From CAZKTF01 sp964555565 (GTDB lineage Bacteria > Planctomycetota > JAJSAM01 > JAKLKS01), in the NCBI GenBank assembly GCA_964555565.1, contig CAZKTF010000055.1, positions 1 through 17,493 of the forward strand: a stretch of DNA of 17,493 nt, read 5' to 3'. Numbering within the stretch: the stretch's first letter is position 1; every line of letters starts with the position of its first letter. Shown here one piece after another: positions 6,699 through 12,875 of this stretch. A program made the position numbers and the translations under genes. The notes under the pieces were generated by a model, which worked only from the letters and a program-made list of their open reading frames with translations, made no database searches and was not told the origin of the DNA.

Positions 6699-7793
6699 TC
6701 ACGCCTCCGCCGCCCCGGCCGCCCCGGCCGTCCCCTTCGCTTCCCCGTTCCCCAGGCGCGCCCGGAGGAACGCCGCCCGCGCCCCGTCCCGCTCCTCGGG
6801 CTCGAGCGGCTTCCCCTCGAGCTTCTGGAGGTGGGCCGGCTGCGAGAGGATGAACAGGTCGTTCACGGTGCGGAGGTCCACCCCGGGGAGCAGGCGGAGG
6901 TTCACCCCGAGGCGGACGGCGCTCAGGTGCTCGAGCGTCTCCTGCGTCGAGATGAGCCGCGCGTTCCGCAGCGTCCCCAGCGCCCGCCAGATCCGGTCCT
7001 CCAGCGCGCGCCGCTCGTGGCGCAGCAGCTCGTCGCGGATCTGGCGCTCGTACTGGACGATCTTCGGGACGACGCGCTGGACGTTCTCGACGATCGTCGC
7101 CTCGGTGACGCCGAGGGTGATCTGGTTCGAGATCTGGTAGAGGTCCCCGAGCGGCTCGGTCCCCTCGCCGAAGAGCCCGCGGACCGCCAGCCCCATCTTG
7201 TTGACGGCCTGGAAGACCTTCTGGATGTGGCGCGAGTAGGCCAGCGCGGGGAGGTGGAGCATCACGCTGGCCCGCATCCCCGTGCCCACGTTCGTGGGGC
7301 AGGCCGTGAGGTACCCCAGGCGCGGCGAGAAGGCGAACTCCAGGTCCGCGTCCAGCAGCCCGTCCACCGAGTTGGCGCCCTTCCAGGCCGCCTCCAGCTG
7401 GAGGCCCGACTGGAGGACCTGGATCCGCAGGTGGTCCTCCTCGTTCACCATGATCGAGATCGCCTCGCGGCTCCCGAAGACCACCCCGCGCGGCCCCTCC
7501 CCCTTCCACAGCTCGCGGGAGATGAGGTGCCGCTCGTGGAGGAACTCCCCCTCCACCGGGTCCTCGCGCACGAGGTCCACGAAGAAGATCCGGTCGGCGA
7601 ACCCCGACCGCTGCGTGCAGGCGCGGACGTTCTGCCAGATCTCGGCGCGCTCCTGGGGGGAGGCCTTCGTGGTGAACAGGTGCCCCGCCAGGTTGCGCGC
7701 CAGGCGGACGCGGCTGGAGATGACGATGTCGCACTCGGGGCCGTCCCCCCGGAGCCACTCGCCCCCGTGCGCGGAGAGGTCGGAGATCTTCAG
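6699..7793 (-). CDS. mcsB: protein-arginine kinase McsB
   Basis: McsB uses ATP to phosphorylate arginine side chains, marking proteins for ClpC-ClpP. The 364 residues match the usual length (363 in Bacillus subtilis, from memory). They have the phosphagen-kinase features ISSRVRLARN (25-34), NEED (117-120, catalytic Glu), TACPTNVGTGMRAS (163-176, Cys165) and the C-terminal RDGARA (335-340), which fits the RDxxRA phosphoarginine-binding motif. These mark it as McsB rather than a free arginine or creatine kinase. The family start aligns with a CTG (7791-7793) that overlaps the mcsA stop as CTGA and has GGGGAGG 7 nt upstream. No ATG, GTG or TTG fits nearby in frame, so a CTG start is the best call. 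It is translationally coupled to mcsA. The low-complexity Ala/Gly tail (about 350-364) is not conserved in the family. Confidence 0.95.
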   Translation of the reverse strand: MKISDLSAHGGEWLRGDGPECDIVISSRVRLARNLAGHLFTTKASPQERAEIWQNVRACTQRSGFADRIFFVDLVREDPVEGEFLHERHLISRELWKGEGPRGVVFGSREAISIMVNEEDHLRIQVLQSGLQLEAAWKGANSVDGLLDADLEFAFSPRLGYLTACPTNVGTGMRASVMLHLPALAYSRHIQKVFQAVNKMGLAVRGLFGEGTEPLGDLYQISNQITLGVTEATIVENVQRVVPKIVQYERQIRDELLRHERRALEDRIWRALGTLRNARLISTQETLEHLSAVRLGVNLRLLPGVDLRTVNDLFILSQPAHLQKLEGKPLEPEERDGARAAFLRARLGNGEAKGTAGAAGAAEA

Positions 7794-8320
7794 CGCGCGC
7801 CCTCCCCGGGTCCCTCGCCGGGCGCGGCCTCGAGCTCCCGGACCCGGTCGCGCAGGCGGGCGGCCTTCTCGTACTCCTCGCTCTGGACCGCCTGGGCGAG
7901 CGCCCGGCGGGCCTCGATGAGCGCCTGGCGCGGCCCGGGCTCGGCGCCGCCGGAGTCGGGGCTCTTGCCCACGTGCTGCGTGGCCCCGTGGTGGATCTTC
8001 TCGATGATGGGCAGCAGGTCGGACTGGAACGCCTCGTAGTCGTGGGGGCACCCGAGGCGGCCGCGCGCGCGGAACTCCGCGTAGGTGATCCCGCATTTCG
8101 GGCAGCCGCGGGCCGTGAGCTCGGTGGGCGAGGGCGCGGCGAGCGCGCCGGCCCCCTCCAGGAGGGCCTGCACCAGCCCGGCCGCCGTCAGGTGCGCGGG
8201 CCCGCCCTCCTTCCGGGCGCAGGACTCGCAGAGGTGGACCTCCCTCCACGACTTCCCGTCCCCGGTGCGCACCGACTCGTGGTTGGTGGCCTCGCGCTTC
8301 TTGCAGGAGTCGCAGAGCAT
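7790..8320 (-). CDS. mcsA: McsA, zinc-finger/UVR activator of McsB
   Basis: McsA binds and activates McsB. The 176 residues show CDSC (3-6) and CESC (31-34) as one zinc site. A second site has CPKC (73-76) and Cys91 in RLGCPHDYEAF; the expected fourth Cys is replaced, leaving His93/Asp94. A C-terminal UVR motif (about 132-165, core EEYEKAARLRDRV) resembles that of ClpC and UvrB. The ATG at 8318-8320 gives the canonical N-terminus (MLCDSCKKREAT). It has no close Shine-Dalgarno sequence, but a -10-like TACGAT ends 7 nt before it, suggesting a leaderless message. The gene overlaps mcsB by 4 nt and lies 86 bp after murD on the same strand. In Bacillus the order is ctsR-mcsA-mcsB-clpC; here ctsR is absent and clpC is detached. 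Confidence 0.95.
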   Translation of the reverse strand: MLCDSCKKREATNHESVRTGDGKSWREVHLCESCARKEGGPAHLTAAGLVQALLEGAGALAAPSPTELTARGCPKCGITYAEFRARGRLGCPHDYEAFQSDLLPIIEKIHHGATQHVGKSPDSGGAEPGPRQALIEARRALAQAVQSEEYEKAARLRDRVRELEAAPGEGPGEGAR

Positions 8321-8325
8321 GGGGG

Positions 8326-8363
8326 CGATCGTAGCCTCGCGCCGACGCGGCGGCCAACGATCG
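8326..8363. promoter_or_regulatory. inverted repeat over the mcsA promoter
   Basis: CGATCGT (8326-8332) and ACGATCG (8357-8363) form a perfect 7-bp inverted repeat with 24 nt between. One arm overlaps the -10 box and the other touches the -35 box. It is a possible operator for a dimeric regulator, or chance. It does not resemble the CtsR or HrcA operators I know. Confidence 0.33.
8328..8357 (-). promoter_or_regulatory. candidate mcsA promoter (leaderless)
   Basis: On the minus strand, TTGGCC (8352-8357) and TACGAT (8328-8333) are 18 nt apart, and the -10 ends 7 nt before the mcsA ATG. Transcription would start at or next to the ATG. The -10 hexamer equals that proposed for clpC. Confidence 0.48.
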
Positions 8364-8406
8364 CGGCCTCCCCGTTTCCGAGGAGAGGCGGGTTCTTCCG
8401 GCGCCT

Positions 8407-9861
8407 TCACCCCGGGGGGCAGCCCCACTCGTCGGGGCCGCCGGCCGCGGCGGCGCGGCGGCGGACCGCGGACCGGAAGCGGTCGCCGCGCTCCTCGTAG
8501 TTGACGAACATCCCGTAGGAGGCGTGCCCCGGGCTGAGGAGGAGGACGTCCCCGGGCCGCGCGGACGCGAGCCCCGCGTCCACGGCCTCCTCGATCCCCC
8601 CGACCCGCCGGACCTCGGGTCCCGGGCGGTCCGGCGCCGCCGCCTCCCCGAGGAGCCCCGCGAGCCGCTCCGCGGTGTCGCCGAGGAGGACCACCGCGCG
8701 GGCCCGCGCCGCGAGGCCGCGGGCGAGGGGACCCAGGTCCACCTTCTTGTCGTAGCCCCCCGCGATCGCCACGAGCGGCCGGTCGAAGGACGCGAGGGCC
8801 AGCAGCGCGGCCTCGGGCGTGGTGGCCTTGGAGTCGTTCACGCAGAGGACCCCGTCCACCTCTCCGCAGGCCTCGAGCCGGTGCGGGAGTCCGCGGAAGG
8901 ACCGGACGGCGGTCCGCACCGCCTCCGCGGGGACCCCGAGCACGAGGGCCGCCGCGGCCGCGCTCGCCACGTTGCGCAGGTTGAAGGTCCCGCGGAGCCG
9001 CACGTCCGCGCGGGCGAGGACTTCGGCGCCGCCCTCCCCGGGGTCCCCGGGAGCCCCCCCGAGGCGCGCCACGAGCCGCTCCCCCTCCCAGGCGACCGAC
9101 TCCCCCGGGGGGAGTCCCTCCAGCGCGGTCCGGACGACCCGGCAGCGCGCCGCCTCCCCGAGGGAGCGGGCCCCCGCGTCGTCGTGGGAGAGGACCGCCG
9201 CGCGCCCCTCGCCGGCCGGGGGGAGGACCTCCGCCTTGGCCGCCCGGTAGGCCTCGAAGGTCCCGTGGCGGTCGAGGTGGTTCGGGGTGACGTTCGTGAC
9301 GACCCCCACCGCGGGCCGGAGCCCCTCGCGCCCCGTCCACTCGAGCTGGAAGGAGGAGATCTCGAGGACCACCTCGTCCCCCGGGACCATCTCCCCCGCC
9401 CGGTTCACCAGCGAGCGGCCGATGTTCCCGCCCACGTGGACCTTCCGCCCCGCGGCGGCCAGCGCGGCCCCGAGGATCGAGGCCGTCGTGGACTTCCCGT
9501 TGCTCCCGGTCACCATGGTGACCCGGGCCGGGCACGCGCGGAGGAAGAGGTTCGTCTCGGTCTCGAGCCGCGCCCCGCGCGCCGCCGCCGCGCGCAGCAG
9601 CGCGTGGTCCGGCGACACGGCCGGGCTCACGAGGACCAGGTCCGCCGACTCGAAGTCGGCCGGCTCGTGGCCGCCGAGGCGGTACTCCACGGGCAGGCCC
9701 TCCAGCGCCCGGATCGAGGGGGCCAGCTCGCGCTCGCCGCGGAGGTCCGTGACCAGGACCCGGGCGCCGCGCGCCACGAGCCAGCGCGTCGCCTCCACCC
9801 CGCCCGAGAACAGGCCCAGGCCCATCACGACCGCCCGCTTCCCGCGGAGGTCCTCCGTCAA
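8407..9861 (-). CDS. murD: UDP-N-acetylmuramoylalanine--D-glutamate ligase MurD
   Basis: This cytoplasmic ATP-dependent ligase adds D-Glu to UDP-MurNAc-L-Ala in peptidoglycan synthesis. It has 484 residues. The N-terminal nucleotide-fold domain begins DLRGKRAVVMGLGLFSGG. The central domain has the ATP loop GSNGKST (119-125), GGNIGRS, EISSFQLE and NHLDRHG. The C-terminal domain has FRGLPHRLE, NDSKATTPEA and the GGYDKK and LLSPGHASYGMF stretches, all typical of MurD. The TTG start (9859-9861) overlaps the TGA of the upstream lipoprotein gene as TTGA and gives the usual short N-terminus before the Rossmann strand. A GGGAGGGGGG run upstream supplies a Shine-Dalgarno sequence. It suggests this organism makes peptidoglycan. 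No other mur genes are in view, so it is detached from a dcw cluster. Confidence 0.96.
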   Translation of the reverse strand: MTEDLRGKRAVVMGLGLFSGGVEATRWLVARGARVLVTDLRGERELAPSIRALEGLPVEYRLGGHEPADFESADLVLVSPAVSPDHALLRAAAARGARLETETNLFLRACPARVTMVTGSNGKSTTASILGAALAAAGRKVHVGGNIGRSLVNRAGEMVPGDEVVLEISSFQLEWTGREGLRPAVGVVTNVTPNHLDRHGTFEAYRAAKAEVLPPAGEGRAAVLSHDDAGARSLGEAARCRVVRTALEGLPPGESVAWEGERLVARLGGAPGDPGEGGAEVLARADVRLRGTFNLRNVASAAAAALVLGVPAEAVRTAVRSFRGLPHRLEACGEVDGVLCVNDSKATTPEAALLALASFDRPLVAIAGGYDKKVDLGPLARGLAARARAVVLLGDTAERLAGLLGEAAAPDRPGPEVRRVGGIEEAVDAGLASARPGDVLLLSPGHASYGMFVNYEERGDRFRSAVRRRAAAAGGPDEWGCPPG

Positions 9862-10304
9862 CGCTTCGGCCCCCCTCCCTGCTCCTGCCGCTCCCGCTCG
9901 GCGCGCACGCGCAGCTCCCCCGCCTCCCGCCGTGCGCGCTCCCGGTCCGCCTCCGTTTCGAGCGGGGCCACGGGCTCGAGCCGGAGGAGGGCGCGGTGCT
10001 CGTCCACCAGCGTGAAGGGGAGGAGGTTCTCGCTCAGGAAGTCGAGCGGGAAGATCTCGTACCACGGCGTGTCCAGGTCCACCCGGGCGGCGGCCTCCCG
10101 GTAGCCGGACTTCGTCGCCTCCACCCGGACCACCCCGTAGAAGGAGAAGGGGATCGCCACCGGGGAGACCCCCACCGGGCGCCCGTTGAGGGACACCTCG
10201 GCCTCGGGAGGGTCGGTCCGGACCCAGAGCTTCCGCTCGACGCAGCCCGCCGCGGCCGCGCCGAGGAGCGCGACGAGGAGGAGCGGACGCGCGCGCCGGG
10301 CCAC
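9858..10304 (-). CDS. PEGA-domain lipoprotein
   Basis: This 148-residue envelope protein has an Arg-rich start, a hydrophobic signal stretch and a lipobox ending AAAGC with Cys21 as the predicted lipid site. The mature N-terminus (about 25-75) reads 'LWVRTDPPEAEVSLNGRPVG' followed by 'GVVRVEATKSGYRE', a PEGA-type beta-sandwich repeat common on planctomycete lipoproteins. The next segment contains 'DTPWYEIFPLDFLSENLLPF', and the C-terminus (about 115-148) is a charged helix. The start is GTG (10302-10304); TACAAT ends 6 nt upstream and no Shine-Dalgarno is present, suggesting a leaderless message. Its stop overlaps the murD start, so the two are translationally coupled. The role is probably structural or protein-binding at the envelope (inference). 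Confidence 0.85.
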   Translation of the reverse strand: MARRARPLLLVALLGAAAAGCVERKLWVRTDPPEAEVSLNGRPVGVSPVAIPFSFYGVVRVEATKSGYREAAARVDLDTPWYEIFPLDFLSENLLPFTLVDEHRALLRLEPVAPLETEADRERARREAGELRVRAERERQEQGGGPKR

Positions 10305-10310
10305 GGCGGG

Positions 10311-10316
10311 ATTGTA
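10311..10316 (-). promoter_or_regulatory. -10 box of the PEGA lipoprotein-murD operon
   Basis: TACAAT on the minus strand (one mismatch from TATAAT) ends 6 nt before the GTG start. This spacing implies a leaderless or nearly leaderless transcript. No clear -35 is seen. Confidence 0.48.
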
Positions 10317-10372
10317 GGTCTCCCCGCCACGGCCGTGCGCGGTATCGTGGGGCGCCGCGACCGGAGGGAACC

Positions 10373-10579
10373 GTGGGCACCGACAACGCGCTGTACCGCT
10401 ACGCCGTCATCGAGATCGACCGCGCCGACCCCCGGAAGCGGGACGAGGTCCTCTGGGAGCAAGGCCGGTCGGGCTGGGAGCTCATCCACGTCCTCCCGGG
10501 CTCCTTCGCGGACCCCGCCGACGCGGCCCGCGTCACCCTCTGGTTCAAGCGGCCCGCGGAGACGGACATCGGGGTGTAG
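10373..10579 (+). CDS. small DUF4177-like protein
   Basis: This 68-residue protein has an N-terminal strand (LYRYAVIEID), a helix, the motif QGRSGWELIHVLPG (about 30-43) and a final strand reading VTLWFKRP. This is the compact 'Y-V ... GWELV ... FKR' layout of DUF4177 proteins, whose function is unknown. The GTG start has GGAGGG 5 nt upstream, a good Shine-Dalgarno sequence. TATCGT at 10343-10348 is a possible -10. It is divergent from the PEGA lipoprotein gene, with 68 bp between them. No membrane segment is present. Confidence 0.8.
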   Translation: MGTDNALYRYAVIEIDRADPRKRDEVLWEQGRSGWELIHVLPGSFADPADAARVTLWFKRPAETDIGV

Positions 10580-10603
10580 GCGGAACACGGCGAGAGGCGG
10601 GCA

Positions 10604-10631
10604 GGGGTACGGGGAGGGGGAGGGGGAGGGG
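10604..10631 (+). repeat. G-rich tract with G-quadruplex potential
   Basis: Five runs of four or five Gs are separated by 1-3 nt (GGGGTACGGGG then GAGG-type units). It lies in the 112-bp gap after the DUF4177-like gene and before the tail of the convergent hypothetical gene. The pattern fits the usual G-quadruplex rule. It could affect transcription end or be a decayed simple repeat. Confidence 0.6.
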
Positions 10632-10691
10632 CAACCGCTGCCCTTCAGACCTCGCCTCGCGTGGATCGACCATGACGCCTCGTCCAGGCCC

Positions 10692-11393
10692 CTATCGTGT
10701 CTTCGGTCCCGGGCAGGCCGAAGGGAGAGTCCTCGCGAGGGCCTGTGCCCACGACAGGTCTTCTCTTCCGTTGTACGCCCGCCGCAACTCTTGCCCCTTC
10801 TCCAGGAGCCGGCGTCGAACGGGGTCTTTGACATCGGCGGCCTGGGGCCGCTGGGGCAACTCCAGGATCGCGACGAGTTCCTCGTGGGAGAGTGCCTCCG
10901 ACTGCACCCTGCCCAGGACGGAAGCACGGAACGAAGCGTCACACTCCATGTCGCGCGCCACGAGGTTCCAATCCACGGCCCCGCTGGCGATGAAGGTGCG
11001 AATGCCGAAGAAATGACCTGAGGAGCCGTTCGGGCTCCACCGGTGCTCGTGCCTGCCTCCGAAGACCGTGCGGAGGACCTCCGTCTCCCGGATCTCCTCC
11101 GTCTTTCCGAGGTCGAGCAGGCGGTGGCCGCTGAACCACAATCCCGTCTCGGTGGTGACCCGGTAGGCGATGCAAGAGGTGCAGTACTCGGTGCTGCGCA
11201 GGACCGTGTTGGTACTGGGGAACACCACGGCGAACAGAACTCCTGCCAGGACCCCTCCGAGCAAGACTCTTGCCCAGAGGGGAAGCCGGCGGCGCACCGC
11301 CGTGGGAGGAGACACTTGGCGGAGGACACTGGCATCCACGGAGTCATGATGCCACTCGAAGGCCGGCAGCGACAACCGTCGGTCATGGGGCAA
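10692..11393 (-). CDS. unrecognised single-pass membrane protein with CxxC and HEHRW motifs
   Basis: I do not recognise this family. The reading frame is open from 11522 down to the TAG at 10692. The only transmembrane segment is LPLWARVLLGGVLAGVLF, after an RRR run, so the C-terminal part is probably outside the cytoplasm. Just after it comes STEYCTSCIAYR (a CxxC pair), then GGRHEHRWSPNG, then a soluble helical part with EALSHEELVAILELPQ. Cys plus His could bind metal or haem, but that is inference. The start is uncertain. The TTG at 11391-11393 gives 233 residues but its GAGGAGG is very close. A GTG at 11337-11339 gives 215 residues, and the ATG at 11522 lies inside a palindrome. An ATG at 11386 has better Shine-Dalgarno spacing but is out of frame. 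Codon use is less GC-rich than its neighbours, suggesting transfer. Confidence 0.6.
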   Translation of the reverse strand: MPHDRRLSLPAFEWHHDSVDASVLRQVSPPTAVRRRLPLWARVLLGGVLAGVLFAVVFPSTNTVLRSTEYCTSCIAYRVTTETGLWFSGHRLLDLGKTEEIRETEVLRTVFGGRHEHRWSPNGSSGHFFGIRTFIASGAVDWNLVARDMECDASFRASVLGRVQSEALSHEELVAILELPQRPQAADVKDPVRRRLLEKGQELRRAYNGREDLSWAQALARTLPSACPGPKTR

Positions 11394-11420
11394 CGCCTCC
11401 TCGCTGATCCGACTGGGTAA

Positions 11421-11440
11421 CGCCCTCACCCGGGAGGGCG
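11421..11440. other. stem-loop upstream of the hypothetical membrane gene
   Basis: CGCCCTC (11421-11427) pairs with GAGGGCG (11434-11440) around a 6-nt loop. It lies 28 bp upstream of the proposed TTG start and would be in the leader of a transcript starting further upstream. It is a possible terminator or leader structure; no T-run follows. Confidence 0.3.
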
Positions 11441-11507
11441 GCCACGGCCCAGCAACGGCTCCCTTTAGGGGGGGAGGGCTCTGGTACTCATTGTCCGGGC
11501 GGAGCAA

Positions 11508-11558
11508 GGGGTCAGACCCCATTCTCCTGGCCTGGGCCAGGAGAATGAGGTCAGACCC
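11508..11558. repeat. REP-like palindrome cluster with GGGGTCAGACCCC
   Basis: A self-palindromic GGGGTCAGACCCC (11508-11520) is followed by a perfect hairpin, ATTCTCCTGGCC (11521-11532) with GGCCAGGAGAAT (11535-11546), loop TG. A second GGTCAGACCC (11549-11558) follows and ends at the HNH gene stop codon. From memory, GGGGTCAGACCCC-type palindromes recur in many environmental genomes, often near REP-associated transposases; I cannot check this here. It lies between the HNH gene stop and the hypothetical membrane gene start. Confidence 0.65.
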
Positions 11559-12473
11559 TCAGAGAGGCGGGGCCCGTGGGCCGACCTCCCGCCCGTCCCT
11601 GGTGTAGAACTGCGGCGCGTCCGAGGGTCCCTCCGCCGTGAGGCTTCCGGCATCCAGCATCTCGTGGTGGCGCCGGCAGAGCCTGAGGAGGTTCCAGGCC
11701 TCCCGGTCCCCTCCGAGCGCGTGCGCTCTCCGGTGCGCGTAGTCCACCCACACCCGGTTCGGGCAGCACGGCACCTGGCAGCCGTCCCGGCTCCGCCCCG
11801 ACACCTCCCGCCTCACCGCCGCCGGGATGTACCTCTTGCCGGGGATCTCGGCCGTGTCCGGGAGCCTCCGCCTTCCGGGTTCCTTCCTGAGCGGGTCCTT
11901 GCTCTCGAGGTAGTGCTCCGCCAGCACCTCCACCGTCTCCCCCTCGCTGAGCAGCCTCTCGGCGCTCCGGCTGGCCAGCTCCCGCGCCCGGTCAAACGCG
12001 TCCTTGCCGCCTGGGGAGAGCAGGGCCGTGACCTCGACCAGCGGGACGTTCCTGCGCACCTGTTCCATCCTCTTCCGTACCGCCCGCAGGAGCTCCCGCG
12101 TCGTCCGCTCCTCGGCGAAGGAGACCCAGTCGTCGCCCGGGACCAGCAGCGAGGGGTCCGAGAGCACCTTCCCGAGCTCCGCGGCACTCTCCACCGACAG
12201 CAGCCCCGCGAGGACCTTCTCCTCCAGAAGCGGAGAGGCCTCGAGCGCCAGGCCCAGGTCGAGGAGCGAGCGGGTCTCGCGCGCCGAGAGCCCTCGGCGC
12301 TCCCCCCACTGGGACAGCGAGGAGTCCCCCTCGCGGCGATAGAGGCGCGAGGCCGAGAGCCGTCCGAGGACCCGGGCGAGGCGGACCTCGACGGCCCGCT
12401 TCTCGGAGAGTAGGCGGCGGGCCTCGGTCTCGTCGGAGGAGCCGGGCCGCGCGGAGGGCATCGCAATCGCCAT
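11559..12473 (-). CDS. HNH endonuclease-type protein with an N-terminal helical domain
   Basis: This 304-residue protein has a helical N-terminus (about 15-190, with 'LGRLSASRLY', 'LSQWGERRGLSARETRSLLDLG' and a Leu-rich run). It resembles the DUF222-like part found before HNH domains in many actinobacterial, deltaproteobacterial and planctomycete proteins. The C-terminal HNH domain (about 212-275) reads YIPAAVRREV, then Cys232, Cys236 and Cys237, then DYAHRRAHALGG (His247), then NLLRLCRRHH (Asn261, Cys266, His269/270), so the nuclease core looks intact. I chose the ATG at 12471-12473, because TATGAT ends 9 nt upstream. In-frame ATGs at 12494 and 12518 are alternatives with no better RBS. Substrate and role are unknown; such genes often move with repeats. 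It sits in the lower-GC accessory patch. Confidence 0.8.
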   Translation of the reverse strand: MAIAMPSARPGSSDETEARRLLSEKRAVEVRLARVLGRLSASRLYRREGDSSLSQWGERRGLSARETRSLLDLGLALEASPLLEEKVLAGLLSVESAAELGKVLSDPSLLVPGDDWVSFAEERTTRELLRAVRKRMEQVRRNVPLVEVTALLSPGGKDAFDRARELASRSAERLLSEGETVEVLAEHYLESKDPLRKEPGRRRLPDTAEIPGKRYIPAAVRREVSGRSRDGCQVPCCPNRVWVDYAHRRAHALGGDREAWNLLRLCRRHHEMLDAGSLTAEGPSDAPQFYTRDGREVGPRAPPL

Positions 12474-12482
12474 ACAAACGGA

Positions 12483-12488
12483 ATCATA
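12483..12488 (-). promoter_or_regulatory. -10 box of the HNH gene
   Basis: TATGAT on the minus strand (one mismatch from TATAAT) ends 9 nt before the chosen ATG. If used, the message is leaderless or has a leader of 1-3 nt, and the longer in-frame starts would be excluded. No clear -35 is seen. Confidence 0.35.
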
Positions 12489-12834
12489 CAACATCCCACG
12501 GACAGGATCCGAAAACATAGTCTACTAGAACGGGAAAGGTTCGGGGTCCATGGATGCTATTAAAGAGCGAACAGATCGGCCGCCGGGCCGGCGCCCCGGG
12601 CGCGACCTGGCCACGCGGGCAACCGCGGCCCTCCCCCTCCCTTCAAGGCGCCGTTGCCGTTTCCGTTGCCTGTCCTGGGGCCTCGTGGGGCGGCCGTGCC
12701 GGCCTCGGCCCACTCGAATCAGCGGGGAACCGGGGCAACTCCCCTCCTGTTTCCAGCAGGGGGGAACGGTTACGGGCACCCTTACCCTTTCCCTCTTTCC
12801 GCCGTCCGCCGCCGCCGCGGATTCCCGGCCCGGA
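12489..12834. other. non-coding stretch between the HNH gene and the ars operon
   Basis: About 350 bp with no credible gene on either strand; short frames here lack RBS, biased codons and family motifs. It contains an AT-richer patch near 12515-12575, a GC palindrome-rich patch near 12577-12605, a short CCGTTG/CCGTTT hexamer repeat (12651-12670) and a C/T-rich run (about 12777-12800). It divides the accessory patch from the arsenic operon. Confidence 0.5.
12651..12670 (+). repeat. three imperfect CCGTTG hexamers
   Basis: CCGTTG, CCGTTT and CCGTTG follow one another, then CC. It is a very short tandem repeat in the non-coding stretch before the ars operon, probably replication slippage. Confidence 0.4.
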
Positions 12835-12839
12835 ATACA

Positions 12840-12868
12840 TTGACATCTATCGATGCGTATGCGACGAT
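12840..12868 (+). promoter_or_regulatory. ars operon promoter
   Basis: A perfect TTGACA (12840-12845), a 17-nt spacer and a weak -10 GACGAT (12863-12868) end 7 nt before the arsR GTG. The layout puts the transcription start at the start codon, so arsR is probably read from a leaderless message. A shifted -10 (ACGATT, 18-nt spacer) is equally possible. Confidence 0.6.
12844..12855. promoter_or_regulatory. candidate ArsR operator
   Basis: CATC-TATC-GATG is an inverted repeat that overlaps the end of the -35 box and the start of the spacer. ArsR/SmtB repressors typically bind small palindromes placed so as to block RNA polymerase, and TTGACATCTATCGATG-like sequences resemble known ArsR-family operators (from memory). 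Arsenite binding by ArsR would release it. Confidence 0.45.
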
Positions 12869-12875
12869 TCCCCCC

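Noticed and set aside
8524..10104. Long plus-strand frames opposite murD and the PEGA lipoprotein
   Set aside because: They are shadows of recognised genes, without RBS or family motifs.
11000..11386. Out-of-frame ATG at 11386 with a well-placed GAGGAGG, giving a different protein
   Set aside because: Its product is Ser/Arg/Pro/Cys-rich without a membrane segment, while the other frame has a clear transmembrane helix and motifs. It is kept only as a hint of a frameshift.
12550..12875. ATG-started frames upstream of arsR and long N-terminal extensions of ArsR or ACR3
   Set aside because: They run through the promoter and non-coding stretch; the ArsR fold and the acr3 overlap fix shorter starts.
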